A DNA stretch of 64,000 bases, taken from Bacillus sp. 103mf (GTDB taxonomy: Bacteria > Bacillota > Bacilli > Bacillales > Bacillaceae_G). The translations under genes were made by a program, and so were the position numbers. The stretch is from contig NZ_FPAF01000003.1 of NCBI RefSeq assembly GCF_900116295.1, positions 372,001 through 436,000 on the forward strand. Direction: 5' to 3'. This document shows positions 1-9,073 of the stretch, piece after piece (the first letter of the stretch is position 1; each line of letters opens with the position of its first letter). The notes beneath the pieces were generated by a model, which did no database searches, was not told the origin of the DNA, and worked only from the letters and a program-made list of their open reading frames with translations.

Positions 1-260
1 GTGCCATGCACGCAACTTTTTCTGATATTGAAGAAGCTGCTCAAAAATGTCGCTTCCGAGATTGTCAACATGAAAATGAGCCTGGTTGTGCAATTCGTGC
101 TGCGATTGATGAGGGAACATTGGAGGAAGCTCGATTGTTCAATTATAAAAAACTACAAAAAGAAATTGCTTATGCGATGAGAAAGCAAGATGCTCTTTTA
201 GCCCGTGCAGAGCGTAATAAATGGAAAAGTGTCACAAAACAAATGAGACAGAAAAAATAA
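1..260 (+). CDS. rsgA: RsgA-type ribosome-associated GTPase, C-terminal part only
   Basis: The reading frame is open from the left edge, so the GTPase core lies outside the window. The visible ~85 residues carry the C-terminal zinc-binding element of RsgA (YjeQ/YloQ): a Cys, then CRFRDC, then HENEPGCAI, giving the family's C-x(n)-C-x-H-x(n)-C pattern, followed by a basic helix ([14 protein letters not shown]) typical of the tail. RsgA is a circularly permuted GTPase that checks late 30S assembly. The long basic tail suggests the second RsgA-like paralogue seen in the B. cereus group rather than the one near prpC/prkC; that is inference. A hairpin terminator follows about 50 bp downstream. Confidence 0.85.
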   Translation, partial: AMHATFSDIEEAAQKCRFRDCQHENEPGCAIRAAIDEGTLEEARLFNYKKLQKEIAYAMRKQDALLARAERNKWKSVTKQMRQKK

Positions 261-312
261 AAAAACTCCAAAGGCGTAGTTACAAGTGTTAATTGAGAGA
301 TTTAAAGTATAA

Positions 313-357
313 TAAAAAAGCGTGTGGATCAAATGATTCACACGCTTTTCGTTTTTA
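313..357 (+). terminator. Terminator after the RsgA-type gene
   Basis: AAAAGCGTGTG pairs with CACACGCTTTT across a 12-base loop, followed by a T-rich run. Confidence 0.8.
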
Positions 358-463
358 ATTTGTGTTTATATAGTTTTGAGCGGAGAAATACAGCTGTTAT
401 AGTCGTTTGTGGTAGAATAAATGTATATAGGGTATTGAGAAAGAGGTAAGAGAGGGGTATTTT

Positions 464-835
464 ATGCTGCACGAGGAGATTACATCATTTTTAAAGGTTC
501 TTCCACAAGAAGATGGGACACGAGGCTGGAAGTATTATATTCAAGAAGAAAAAGGTACATATTTTATAACAAATACAATCTCATTAACAGGTACAAGTAT
601 AGAATTGTTTTTTAATGAAGACGATGAGATTGGTCTTGTTTTATATAAAGATGGTCAGGCGGTAACAAAAATCCAACGTATTGCTGTCCAAAAGGTGGAT
701 ATTATAAAAGAAGAAGAAGAAAGCCTTCAATTTGTACTAGATCGTATGCCAAGCCGCATGATTCGATTACAGTTAAAACCATTTTTAGCAGTTGAAATGG
801 GATTGTATTGGGAAGTGTGTGAGGATTGCGAGTAA
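464..835 (+). CDS. Small soluble protein of unknown function
   Basis: A 123-residue acidic protein starting at ATG after AGAGGGG. No signal peptide, membrane segment or recognised motif. It has a beta-rich look (alternating hydrophobics such as IELFF and IGLVLY) and a CEDC motif at the C-terminus. Monocistronic, with a terminator immediately behind. I do not recognise the family. Confidence 0.7.
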   Translation: MLHEEITSFLKVLPQEDGTRGWKYYIQEEKGTYFITNTISLTGTSIELFFNEDDEIGLVLYKDGQAVTKIQRIAVQKVDIIKEEEESLQFVLDRMPSRMIRLQLKPFLAVEMGLYWEVCEDCE

Positions 836-870
836 AAAACATCCAGTTACTAACGGATGTTTTTTATTTT
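832..870 (+). terminator. Terminator after the 464-835 gene
   Basis: AAAACATCC pairs with GGATGTTTT, then a T run; it overlaps the stop codon. Confidence 0.8.
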
Positions 871-871
871 G

Positions 872-1021
872 CCATTCGCAGTAAGTAAGAGATTTCTTCC
901 TCAAGATCTTGAGGAATTCAAAGAAAATAAGTTAATTCAGCAGCTGGAACGTTATCACAAATGGCTGAAGAGTTACAAATATGAATTGAAAGATGTAAGG
1001 TGTAATGAAAAAAGCACGTAA
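872..1021 (+). pseudogene. Coding-like remnant, C-terminal fragment
   Basis: A frame with no start codon reads SKRFLPQDLEEFKENK then LIQQLERYHKWLKSYKYELK and ends at a TAA just ahead of a hairpin. The sequence looks like real amphipathic protein, but it begins directly after the preceding terminator. It may be the tail of a decayed gene. I do not recognise it. Confidence 0.3.
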
Positions 1022-1046
1022 ATAAGATGATTCACGTGCTTTTTGT
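1007..1046. terminator. Hairpin terminator between gene remnant and ykvI
   Basis: AAAAAGCACGT pairs with ACGTGCTTTTT around a 14-base loop; it has A and T runs on both sides, so it could serve both strands. Confidence 0.7.
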
Positions 1047-1069
1047 TTTCGTTTAGTTTAATAGAGGTC

Positions 1070-1117
1070 CAATCCGTTCAACTCATTCGTAGCAAGGGAT
1101 AAGAAGTTTCACTTTAT
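1070..1117 (-). repeat. Degenerate bcr1 tail at the ykvI stop codon
   Basis: The segment resembles the right part of bcr1 (CCGTTCAACT, then GAAGTTTCACTTTAT). The closing TTTAT contains the TAA stop of the minus-strand ykvI gene. Confidence 0.55.
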
Positions 1118-2154
1118 GTATTTTGCTGTTGTTTGAATGCAATAATTGGAAGGAAAATCAAGTTAATCCACCCAATCACAGGATATAATATATGAAGTAA
1201 TTCACTATAACCAATATAACTAAAACAATAACTAATCAGTAAGATGAAATAAATAATGATGTTACTTTTCCAGCCGGTGATAGATTGAAGTTGTTTAGTC
1301 ATACCAAATATGTTACCGACAAGTGTTGTAAATACTTCCCCAAAAATAATTAATACAAAAAAGAAATGAAAAGTAGCATTGAAGCGACGTACAACTTCTG
1401 CCATTGGAATATTATATTGATAAAATTGCTCGACAGTTAAAATGGCGAAGTGACTACATAATAAAATTAAACAGAGACCAGCCCCGCCTAACATACCACC
1501 CCATTTAATGGCTTTTTGATCTTTTACTTCACTTGCTAACGGTACAAGTACACTTTGAGCGAGTGAGAGGTTGAGTGCAACATATGTAATTGGACTTGTA
1601 ACCCATTTGATATTCCAATTTTCAGAAGGTGTCATGTTGAAAAAGGAAGGTACATCATGAAAGAGTGTTGTAATGGATAGCCCCACAATAAAAATCATCA
1701 TAATTGGTACGACGAGTGAATTGACTTCGAATACCCCTTGTAATCCTCGGCCGCCAATTATCATACAAGCAAGTATCGTTATAAAGATTCCAAGTTGTCT
1801 TGGAAGGCGAAGTTGCTCTTCAAATACCGCTCCAGCTCCGGAAAGCATGACGCTTGTTACACCAAATAATACGAGAAGTAATAAAATATTTACAACGCTT
1901 CCAAAGACATCACCAAATAAATATTTGTTAAATTCTTGAGCAGAAAATGCATTGATTTGTGAAGAAAGCAGCATCATTTTTGTACCTAACCAAATAAAGA
2001 AAATGCCGCTTACTAAAATGCCGATTGTTCCATATGTGCCATGGATTGTAAAGAATTCCACGATTTCTCTTCCTGTTGCAAATCCAGCTCCAACGACAGT
2101 TCCTATATAAGTAGCAGCAATTTTTTTAGCTACTTTCCATTGCTCATTGTCCAT
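1114..2154 (-). CDS. ykvI: YkvI-type membrane transporter
   Basis: A 346-residue polytopic protein, about ten membrane segments, beginning KKIAATYIGTVVGAGFATG. That glycine-rich first helix (GTVVGAGFATGREIVEFF) is characteristic of the B. subtilis YkvI family, which belongs to the LeuT/APC-like fold group. The substrate is unknown. The start ATG follows AAAGAGGG. The stop codon lies inside the TTTAT end of a bcr1 fragment. Single gene, no transporter partner nearby. Confidence 0.85.
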   Translation of the reverse strand: MDNEQWKVAKKIAATYIGTVVGAGFATGREIVEFFTIHGTYGTIGILVSGIFFIWLGTKMMLLSSQINAFSAQEFNKYLFGDVFGSVVNILLLLVLFGVTSVMLSGAGAVFEEQLRLPRQLGIFITILACMIIGGRGLQGVFEVNSLVVPIMMIFIVGLSITTLFHDVPSFFNMTPSENWNIKWVTSPITYVALNLSLAQSVLVPLASEVKDQKAIKWGGMLGGAGLCLILLCSHFAILTVEQFYQYNIPMAEVVRRFNATFHFFFVLIIFGEVFTTLVGNIFGMTKQLQSITGWKSNIIIYFILLISYCFSYIGYSELLHILYPVIGWINLIFLPIIAFKQQQNT

Positions 2155-2492
2155 GTAATCCCTCTTTCTTATGTTATGAGCTGATTGATTTGTTTCCTAG
2201 ACTTTGAGAGTAGGGTGAGACAAAGTAAAACATTCATCAATTATTTCTTACTTTTTTAAAAAAAATTCTTGAAATTTGTGATAAGAGAAGTTTCACCCTC
2301 TACTGAAAACGTTACTTAATTTCATACATATGAATGAGTTTGGACAAACATACGATAAAGTGATAATTTCGCATGGTTTTTTTAAAGGTGAGATTAGTGA
2401 AGGGATTTATCAGTAATGTAGAGGTGTGTTTTTTCATTATTCATATTTATCTTGTAATTTATGGTATAATAAAGGAAAAGGGGGCGGAGAAA
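2155..2492. other. Intergenic region between divergent ykvI and the 2493 gene
   Basis: About 340 bp of AT-rich sequence with no gene I can support. A TATAAT at 2465-2470 just upstream of the 2493 gene is a plausible -10 box, but its -35 is weak. Confidence 0.5.
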
Positions 2493-2948
2493 ATGTTTCG
2501 CTTTTTTACAAAAGGCAAGGAAGAAAGAGAGATTACGAAAGATGAATTAGAACTTGCTATGGCAAAATTTCTTGAAGCGAATGCTAACGTCGTATATACA
2601 GTATTAGTAAATGATGACTACACAGTTAATTATGACTTATTAAAACCTTATTTACCTGCTTTTCCTACAAATACATTCATTATTACAAAGGAGACACTTG
2701 AAGTCTTCGAGAATACACAAGAAAACCTTGATCTTGTTAAAGAAATTGATGATGTACAACGTGCTGTTGATCAATATGTAACGGACAAAGAAGTTTTTCC
2801 AATCGTTGAAGGAAATGAGAATCGCCTTATTTGTTCAATAAAGTTAGGTCCATATTTAAAAAGAAAACTAGAACGAAATTTATATGTTTCAGAGAAACAT
2901 TATTTAGTGACAAGTAAGCCTGATAAAATAAATACAAGCATTGTATAA
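2493..2948 (+). CDS. DUF3939-like small cytoplasmic protein
   Basis: A 151-residue protein starting MFRFFTKGKEEREITKDELE. An upstream in-frame ATG exists, but AAAGGAAAAGGGGGCGGAG directly precedes ATG 2493, so I use this start. No membrane segment or catalytic motif is visible. The overall pattern is like the Bacillus DUF3939 proteins as I recall them; this is a memory-based match. Followed by a perfect terminator. Confidence 0.7.
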   Translation: MFRFFTKGKEEREITKDELELAMAKFLEANANVVYTVLVNDDYTVNYDLLKPYLPAFPTNTFIITKETLEVFENTQENLDLVKEIDDVQRAVDQYVTDKEVFPIVEGNENRLICSIKLGPYLKRKLERNLYVSEKHYLVTSKPDKINTSIV

Positions 2949-2987
2949 TAAAGAAACAACAATACTTCATTGTTGTTTCTTTATTGT
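2948..2987 (+). terminator. Terminator after the 2493-2948 gene
   Basis: ATAAAGAAACAACAAT pairs perfectly with ATTGTTGTTTCTTTAT across a 5-base loop. Confidence 0.9.
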
Positions 2988-3024
2988 AAGCATCATGCGG
3001 AAGGTGTAGAGAAGAGGAAACTTC

Positions 3025-4290
3025 ATGATTCTTAGGGAATGGGATTTAAATTTAAAGATTCGTCTAGTAGGGGAATGGCTCTTCGGCCTTTTCTTCTGGA
3101 TGCTTCTTCCGTTTATGGCCATATATTTCGCGGAAGAACTAGGAAAGACGATGGCTGGAATATTACTTGTATTGTCGCAAGTATTATCTGTTTTTGCCAA
3201 TTTAGTAGGCGGCTATTTAGCGGATACGTATGGACGTAAGCGAATGATGGTAATTGCTACATTTGTACAAAGTGCTGCCTTTGTACTATTTGCTTTTGCT
3301 AATTCACCGTGGTTGCAATCGCCTCTCTTAACATTTGTAGCTTTTTCACTTATCGGTATTATGGGTTCTTTATATTATCCGGCAAGTGCAGCAATGGTTG
3401 CCGATTTAGTACCCGAAGAGCAGCAAAGTAAAGTATTTGCGGTTTTTTATACAATGATTAATATTAATGTTGTGTTGGGACCGATTTTAGGAGCGTATTT
3501 CTTTTTTTCTTATCGTTTTGAATTGTTACTGGCAAGCGTTGTCATTAATTTTATATTAGCATTTGTACTACTTAAATTTATAAAAGAGACGTTACCAGAG
3601 AACAGAACAAAAGTAGAAAAACAAAGCGGATGGCTGACTGTTGTGAATGAACAGATAAGGAATTATCGGATTATTTTTCAAGATGGTGTCTTTCTGTTGT
3701 TCATTGTTGCAGGTATTCTTGTTGCTCAAACTTTTACACAGCTTGATCTATTGTTAGCTGTATACATAAAAGAAAATGTTCCTACGCAAGAGTTTTTTAA
3801 TCTAATGATAAATGGAGAGAAATTGTTTAGTTGGATTATCGCGGAAAATGGATTTTTGGTTGCTCTATTTACTGTATATGTAACAAGGCTAGCAAATTAC
3901 TTTTCTGAGCGGGCTATTTTTGTTTTATCTTCTTTTGCATATGGGATAGCAATGATTATGTTTCCTCACACTATCTCAGTCTGGGGGCTCATTATTGCGA
4001 TGCTCATTTTCACGTTCGGAGAGCTATTAGTTGTTGGAATTCAAAATAGTTTCGTTTCTAAATTAGCACCTGAACATATGCGAGGACAATATTTTGCGGC
4101 AGCAACACTTCGTTGGTCTGTTGGCCGAACCATTGCACCAATTGCGATTCCTTTAACAGCATGGATAGGTTATCAATACACATTCTACATTATTGCATTA
4201 CTTGCGTTTTTGAGTGCAATTTTATATTATGTGATGTTTCAGTTGTTACAAGAGAGAAAAGTTAAGGTGAGAAAGGTGATAAATGAGTAA
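3025..4290 (+). CDS. MFS-type efflux transporter
   Basis: A 421-residue protein with about twelve membrane segments in the major facilitator pattern. The loop between helices 2 and 3 has the MFS signature GGYLADTYGRKRMM near residues 58-73, and an interrupted cytoplasmic loop separates the two halves near residue 190-215. It resembles Bacillus multidrug-type transporters of the MdtH/YttB kind; substrate unknown. Start ATG after GAGGAAAC. Stands alone, with a hairpin downstream. Confidence 0.85.
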   Translation: MILREWDLNLKIRLVGEWLFGLFFWMLLPFMAIYFAEELGKTMAGILLVLSQVLSVFANLVGGYLADTYGRKRMMVIATFVQSAAFVLFAFANSPWLQSPLLTFVAFSLIGIMGSLYYPASAAMVADLVPEEQQSKVFAVFYTMININVVLGPILGAYFFFSYRFELLLASVVINFILAFVLLKFIKETLPENRTKVEKQSGWLTVVNEQIRNYRIIFQDGVFLLFIVAGILVAQTFTQLDLLLAVYIKENVPTQEFFNLMINGEKLFSWIIAENGFLVALFTVYVTRLANYFSERAIFVLSSFAYGIAMIMFPHTISVWGLIIAMLIFTFGELLVVGIQNSFVSKLAPEHMRGQYFAAATLRWSVGRTIAPIAIPLTAWIGYQYTFYIIALLAFLSAILYYVMFQLLQERKVKVRKVINE

Positions 4291-4354
4291 GTCTAGCTTT
4301 AAAATAAAGTTTAATTAAATGAACACTTTTAACCTTGATATAAAAACAAATATA

Positions 4355-4398
4355 AAGAGCATGTTTTGAAAAAAGATTGATCAAAACAAGCTCTTATT
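4355..4398 (+). terminator. Terminator after the MFS gene
   Basis: AGAGC-A-TGTTTTGA pairs with TCAAAACA-AGCTCT, followed by TATTTAT. Confidence 0.65.
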
Positions 4399-4577
4399 TA
4401 TGTCAAAAATATTGACTCAAATCTAAGGATTAATATACATTACCTTACTAAAAGTATGTATTTTTTCAAGAACGATATCTTGTATTGATAGAGTAATAGA
4501 TTTACGAATTTTCCATTCGAAGGGATCGGAACTTCACGTTAAAACTCATATGAAAAATATATACGATTCACTTCACA

Positions 4578-4994
4578 TTAACTCCCATCATCAGCAATAG
4601 GGTAGCTACTTAGGACTGAAAAAGAATTTGCCAATTTTTTTGCAAAATGTAATGGTGGTTCTACTGATTGGACATGAATATACATAATCAATGGATTCAT
4701 ATATAACCAATGATTATGTAAGGCACTAACAATAATTCCCTGTTGCGTAATTGACCGCATAAATGAGGGGATTTCTTCTTGCAGAATAGCAATTTCACCT
4801 AAATTTAATGCATTACCATTGTGATCCAATGATTCGAAGCCTACTCCTACAGGTACTACAGACATACTCGGTTTTCCTTGGACAAGCACCTTAAAATTGC
4901 GATGGAAAGATACTGAACAAGAATTTTGATTGATTTTACTTTTCCCTTTAAGAATGGTAGCAAATTGTTCGCAAAGAAAATGAAAGTTGTTCAT
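4578..4994 (-). CDS. DUF1259-family protein
   Basis: A 138-residue protein whose core (residues ~35-115) reads FKVLVQGKPSMSVVPVGVGF, then GEIAILQEEIPSFMRSIT and VSALHNHWL. The ALHNHW motif and the preceding pattern identify the DUF1259 family, of unknown function, sometimes found as longer secreted proteins with two domains. This copy has no signal peptide. Start ATG after AGAGGGGG. It is flanked by gene-free sequence on both sides. Confidence 0.75.
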   Translation of the reverse strand: MNNFHFLCEQFATILKGKSKINQNSCSVSFHRNFKVLVQGKPSMSVVPVGVGFESLDHNGNALNLGEIAILQEEIPSFMRSITQQGIIVSALHNHWLYMNPLIMYIHVQSVEPPLHFAKKLANSFSVLSSYPIADDGS

Positions 4995-5333
4995 AAATTA
5001 GATCCCCCTCTATTAGGAAAATGGGAATTTTATTGTAAAAATTATGAATGTTTCCATAGTCGCCAACTACTATTTTGCCCTCCTCTTTTTTCTAATTAAC
5101 ACTCCAAAAAGAGAATATTTATATAATCATATGCATAAATTGTCTGTTTTAGAATGGAAAATAAGAATTTCAGATAACAATATAGAAAATCTTAAAAAAA
5201 TCTGCAGGAGTTTCACTTCTATTTAATTACTGTTATCAGAAGTTCGACTGTTGGAAAAGATATATCTATATGAGTAATGAGGGCGGTATAAAAGAGCGGG
5301 AGACAATTGCTTTTATGTGCTAGCTTGGACAGG
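4995..5333. other. Gene-poor intergenic stretch
   Basis: Contains only a 60-codon open frame at 5044-5226 with no ribosome binding site and unconvincing composition. I see no supported gene or element here before the bcr1 copies begin. Confidence 0.5.
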
Positions 5334-5386
5334 GTTTCCATCAGTGGGGATGAAGAAAAAACCGACTGATGGAAGTTTCACTTTAT
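5334..5386 (+). repeat. Partial bcr1 (right end)
   Basis: Hairpin CCATCAGTGGGG / CCGACTGATGG followed by AAGTTTCACTTTAT. It shares its closing TTTAT (5382-5386) with the opening TTTAT of the adjacent full copy, so two elements abut. Confidence 0.8.
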
Positions 5387-5535
5387 CCCGCATTAACGGG
5401 CAGTAAGACCCCCACCTCAAAGTTGAGAGAATCGAAGAAGATAGGTAGGGGATAACTGCCCGTAAAAGCCCGATTGGTTCAACTAACCATCAGTGGGGGA
5501 TGAAAAAACCCCGACTGATGGAAGTTTCACTTTAT
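5382..5535 (+). repeat. Full-length bcr1 repeat (154 bp)
   Basis: Runs from TTTATCCCGCATTAACGGGC to GGAAGTTTCACTTTAT, with TTTAT at both ends and a length of 154 bp. Published bcr1 is about 155 bp with flanking TTTAT and is specific to the B. cereus group, so the identification rests on length, flanks and abundance. Internal inverted pairs (CCCCCACCT with AGGTAGGGG; GGGCAGT with ACTGCCC; CCATCAGTGGGG with CCCCGACTGATGG) would fold as RNA. Confidence 0.85.
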
Positions 5536-5572
5536 TTTAACCTCTATGTCCTGTTAATTTGTACACCCGTTT

Positions 5573-5764
5573 TCAGTGAGAAATTCCTCTTTCAAAATGA
5601 TTCATTTCAACTAAGTTAAGAATATATTCGTAATTGTCAATCATTCTCTTGATTTCATTGCGCTCATTTTCTGTTAATTTTACATCTGTTAATCGTTTAC
5701 ATAAGTGAGATTTTTGGCTTTCTAATTGTTTTTTAATCTCATGATAGTTGTAAGAGCGTTTCAT
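5573..5764 (-). CDS. Small DUF3896-like protein
   Basis: A 63-residue, charged, helical protein (NYHEIKKQLESQKSHLCKRL; NERNEIKRMIDNYEYILN). It matches my memory of the DUF3896 family of short B. cereus-group proteins of unknown function. A strong ribosome binding site (AAGGAAGGGG) stands before ATG, which supports it as real. No operon partner. Confidence 0.7.
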   Translation of the reverse strand: MKRSYNYHEIKKQLESQKSHLCKRLTDVKLTENERNEIKRMIDNYEYILNLVEMNHFERGISH

Positions 5765-5940
5765 GTTTCTATCCCCTTCCTTACATTTCCTATCTACATT
5801 TTTATTATACGGTTAAATAAAAGAAAAGAGTGCATATTTATTTGAACTTTTTGTGAATATTCAGAAAAATGGAATGATTCATCCTTTTCATGAATACAAT
5901 GCATTGAACTATGAATTTGTGTTGATGAGTAGGGGTGGGG

Positions 5941-7416
5941 ATGATGCGATTAAATATGCAATCCCATCTTACAACAAATGAGATGGTATCTATTATTGAC
6001 AATGGCTTACCAAAAACGACAGTACCGAAAAATATTATTATTATTGGAGCGGGCATGGCTGGATTAGTGGCTGGATCATTATTAAAGGCTGCTGGTCATC
6101 GTGTGAAAATACTAGAAGCAAATAATCGAATTGGTGGGCGTATTTATACGATGAGAATGCCAGAAACAGGCTTATATCTAGATGTTGGAGCCATGCGGAT
6201 TCCTTACACACATGAATTAACGATTTCGTATATTAAGAAGTTTGGGTTGAAGTTAAATCCATTCATTAATCGAAATGAAACGGATATTATTTATGCAAAT
6301 GGTCGCAAGACAACATTGAAACAATACGAGAAAAAACCGAGTATTTTACGTTATCCAGTTGCAGCGAATGAAGAAGGAAAATCATCGGAAGAGTTGTTGA
6401 TGTCAGCGATACAACCAATTCTTGATTTTATTAAAAGAGACCCAGAAAAAAATTGGAGTATTGTAGAGAAAGATTTTGGTCGATATTCTACAGCAGAGTT
6501 TTTAAAGGATTATCCTCACCAATATAAAGTGCCTTTTTCACCAGCTGCTGTAGAGGTGATAGGGGTGCTTCTTGATTTAGAAGGATTTTTAGAAAGGTCT
6601 TTTGTAGAAACATTGCGTTTTATTTTCATTTTACAGCAATCTACAGGTTTTTATGAAATTGAAGGCGGCAATGACGCGTTGCCAAAGTCTTTTTTACCGC
6701 AATTGCAAGATGATATTATCTTTCAACAAAAGTTAATGAAACTAGTGCAGCACGAAAAAGGAATTACAGCATATTGTCGTAATGAGAAGACGTTTGAATA
6801 TAGCAGTATTACAGGGGATATTGTCATCGTCACCATTCCATTTACAACAATGAGATTTGTTGAAATTGATCCGTATGATTCTGTTTCTCATGAAAAGTGG
6901 AAAGCCATTCGAGAACTACATTACATGGCTGCGACGAAAATTGGAATCCAATTTAAAAGTCGTTTTTGGGAAGAACAAGGGCAACGTGGTGGCCGCATCA
7001 TTACGGATTTGCCTATTCGTTATGCATATTATCCAAGCTATGGAATTGGGACAAAAGGGCCTGGAATGGTACTGGGGAGTTATACTTGGTCGTATGATGC
7101 GTTATTGTGGGATGGTTTATCTGAAAATGACCGTATTTATTATACTTTGCAAAATTTAGGGAATATACTTGGAAATCAAGTATATGATGAATTTATTTCT
7201 GGTATATCGAAGAGCTGGACGTTAGACCCGTACGCATTAGGAGGGTTTGCAATCTTTCAGGCAACTCAAGAAGCAGAATTGCAACCTCACATTGTGAAAC
7301 CAGAAGGGAGAATATATTTTGCAGGTGATCATACTACGTTGTATCATGGCTGGATACAAGGAGCAATTGAATCAGGAATTCGAAGTGCAGCAGAAATAAA
7401 TCAAGTACAGATCTAA
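5941..7416 (+). CDS. Flavin-containing monoamine/L-amino-acid oxidase family
   Basis: About 491 residues. The N-terminal dinucleotide-binding motif (IIIIGAGMAGLVAGSLLKAAG, then E-A-NNRIGGRI) binds FAD; the C-terminal FAD contact is seen in RIYFAGDHTTLYHGWIQGAI, the hallmark of monoamine oxidases and L-amino-acid oxidases. GALGGFAIF-like context (DPYALGGFAIF) precedes it. The product would oxidise a primary amine or amino acid to the imine, releasing hydrogen peroxide; substrate unknown. No signal peptide. GTG 5935, ATG 5941 and ATG 5944 are all possible starts; the AGGGGTGGGG site fits 5941-5944 best. Followed by a strong terminator. Confidence 0.85.
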   Translation: MMRLNMQSHLTTNEMVSIIDNGLPKTTVPKNIIIIGAGMAGLVAGSLLKAAGHRVKILEANNRIGGRIYTMRMPETGLYLDVGAMRIPYTHELTISYIKKFGLKLNPFINRNETDIIYANGRKTTLKQYEKKPSILRYPVAANEEGKSSEELLMSAIQPILDFIKRDPEKNWSIVEKDFGRYSTAEFLKDYPHQYKVPFSPAAVEVIGVLLDLEGFLERSFVETLRFIFILQQSTGFYEIEGGNDALPKSFLPQLQDDIIFQQKLMKLVQHEKGITAYCRNEKTFEYSSITGDIVIVTIPFTTMRFVEIDPYDSVSHEKWKAIRELHYMAATKIGIQFKSRFWEEQGQRGGRIITDLPIRYAYYPSYGIGTKGPGMVLGSYTWSYDALLWDGLSENDRIYYTLQNLGNILGNQVYDEFISGISKSWTLDPYALGGFAIFQATQEAELQPHIVKPEGRIYFAGDHTTLYHGWIQGAIESGIRSAAEINQVQI

Positions 7417-7451
7417 AAAGAACATGAGAATGCATCTCATGTTCTTTTGGG
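7417..7451 (+). terminator. Terminator after the amine oxidase gene
   Basis: AAAAGAACATGAGA pairs with TCTCATGTTCTTTT around a 5-base loop. Confidence 0.9.
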
Positions 7452-7591
7452 GTACTTAAGGTTTTCTTATTTGTTGCTATTATATATTCGTGTAGATATA
7501 CTTACAACTAATATGTTCTATATTCGAAAAATAAAAAGACAACCTATGATATAATTATGTAATTAGACATATAACAAGGAGATGTAGAATC

Positions 7592-8542
7592 GTGATTCCA
7601 GTAACAATATTAACCGGATTTCTCGGATCAGGGAAAACAACATTATTAAATCGTATTTTATCTGAAGAGCACGGAAAGAAACTTGCGGTTATTGTAAATG
7701 AAATTGGACAAATAGGTATCGATAATCAATTGATTATGAATGTAGAAGAAGAAATTATGGAAATGACAAACGGTTGTTTATGTTGTACAGTACGTGAAGA
7801 TTTGCTTGTTGCACTAAAGCATCTACTAGAAGTAAGAGCAGAAGGTAAAATGGATTTTGAAGGTTTAGTAATTGAAACAACTGGGCTTGCAAATCCTGGT
7901 CCAATTATTCAGACATTCTTTTTAGACCCTATTATTCAGTCCGCATACCAAATTAACGGTGTAGTAACTGTAGTAGATAGCTATCATATATATAAACACT
8001 TTGAAAAAGGTTTAGAAGCAAAAGAACAGATTGCTTTTGCTGACATGGTATTAATAAATAAATTAGATTTAGTAGAGCAGGAAGAAAAGGAGAATTTACT
8101 CATTGAATTACAAGGGATCAATCCAACTGCACAATTAATCCCAACAATAAATTGTGAAGTAGATATTTCATCCTTGCTAGATATACAAACGTTTAAAACG
8201 CGTGACAAGTTAGAAATTTATCCCCATACAGAGCAGCATCATTTAGAAGGGGTAAAGGCCTTTGTGTTAAGAGAAGAGCGTCCTCTTGATCTGCAAAAAA
8301 TAAATGAATGGATGTCAGCCGTTGTACAAGAATTAGGAGAGTATTTATATCGTTATAAAGGAATGTTGTCTATTGAAGGAGTAAATCGCCGCGTTGTGTT
8401 CCAAGGCGTACATACGTTATTTGCAGCTTCCTATGATAGAGAGTGGCAAGAAGGAGAAAAACGAGTAAGTGAGATTGTTTTTATTGGTAAAAATTTAAAT
8501 AAAGAATGGTTTCAACAACATTTTGAAGAATGCATAAAATAA
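7592..8542 (+). CDS. COG0523 (CobW/YciC family) metallochaperone GTPase
   Basis: A 316-residue protein starting at GTG after AAGGAGATG. It has the P-loop GFLGSGKTTLLN, the metal-binding GCLCC motif (CxCC) near residue 62-66, the Walker B-like ETTGLANP and NKLDL for guanine recognition, then a CobW C-terminal domain. COG0523 proteins hydrolyse GTP and deliver zinc, cobalt or iron to client proteins; several Bacillus members are Zur-controlled. I see no clear Zur box in the 140 bp upstream. A zinc-binding lipoprotein gene with Zur boxes lies 1 kb further on, so a zinc role is reasonable but unproved. Confidence 0.9.
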   Translation: MIPVTILTGFLGSGKTTLLNRILSEEHGKKLAVIVNEIGQIGIDNQLIMNVEEEIMEMTNGCLCCTVREDLLVALKHLLEVRAEGKMDFEGLVIETTGLANPGPIIQTFFLDPIIQSAYQINGVVTVVDSYHIYKHFEKGLEAKEQIAFADMVLINKLDLVEQEEKENLLIELQGINPTAQLIPTINCEVDISSLLDIQTFKTRDKLEIYPHTEQHHLEGVKAFVLREERPLDLQKINEWMSAVVQELGEYLYRYKGMLSIEGVNRRVVFQGVHTLFAASYDREWQEGEKRVSEIVFIGKNLNKEWFQQHFEECIK

Positions 8543-8564
8543 GCCTGCGTTTGCAGGCCTATTT
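8541..8564 (+). terminator. Short hairpin after the COG0523 gene
   Basis: GCCTGC-GTTT-GCAGGC followed by a short T-containing tail. Confidence 0.6.
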
Positions 8565-8572
8565 ATGTTGGT

Positions 8573-9043
8573 TTATGAAAGTTTCACCTTATCTATAAGT
8601 AACTCCATTACAACTCCAACAACAGGACCTCCATCGTCAATATCACCAGTTAGACGAAAGCTAAACGATTCATATAGTTTCATTGCTAATTTGTTGTTAG
8701 GATGAAGACTTAAATAAATCTTTTTACATTGATATTTTTCTTGTAAATATGAAATTAATAAATGGAGAAAGCGTTTCGCGTAACCGTTTCCTTGAAAGTT
8801 GTGATCAATCATAAAACGGTCTAACCATATGCTTTCATTTTTTTCAGAATACCATCCATACATTGCGTATCCAACAAGTGTTTCTCCATCATATAAAGCT
8901 AACGATGTTGCATTTCCTTCATATAATGATTCGGCTAAAGAAAATGCGTTGCTTTCAATAAATTGTCGCTGCTCCGCTGCTACGTCTAAGGCAGCGACTG
9001 AACGCCAATTATGTACTGTTACTTCACAAATGTGAAGATTCAT
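8573..9043 (-). CDS. GNAT N-acetyltransferase, BltD/PaiA-like
   Basis: A 156-residue GNAT-fold protein. The start (QRQFIESNAFSLAESL) and the acetyl-CoA loop (DHNFQGNGYAKRFL, the Q/RxxGxG/A motif) resemble the BltD/diamine acetyltransferase group of Bacillus, which acetylate polyamines such as spermidine. The substrate assignment is by similarity only. Its last codons and stop run into a GAAAGTTTCACCTTAT sequence like the bcr1 tail. Convergent with the COG0523 gene. Confidence 0.8.
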   Translation of the reverse strand: MNLHICEVTVHNWRSVAALDVAAEQRQFIESNAFSLAESLYEGNATSLALYDGETLVGYAMYGWYSEKNESIWLDRFMIDHNFQGNGYAKRFLHLLISYLQEKYQCKKIYLSLHPNNKLAMKLYESFSFRLTGDIDDGGPVVGVVMELLIDKVKLS

Positions 9044-9073
9044 AGTTTCATCTCACTTTCCTATTTATTATAA

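Noticed and set aside
2288-2340. cre (CcpA) site in TGAAAACGTTACTT
   Set aside because: Only the left half and centre match the consensus; the right half is wrong.
5044-5226. 60-codon open frame downstream of the DUF1259 gene
   Set aside because: No ribosome binding site, unconvincing composition, isolated.
7500-7591. Zur box ahead of the COG0523 GTPase gene
   Set aside because: The AT-rich segment has ATTATGTAATTA but not the TCGTAATnATTACGA core.
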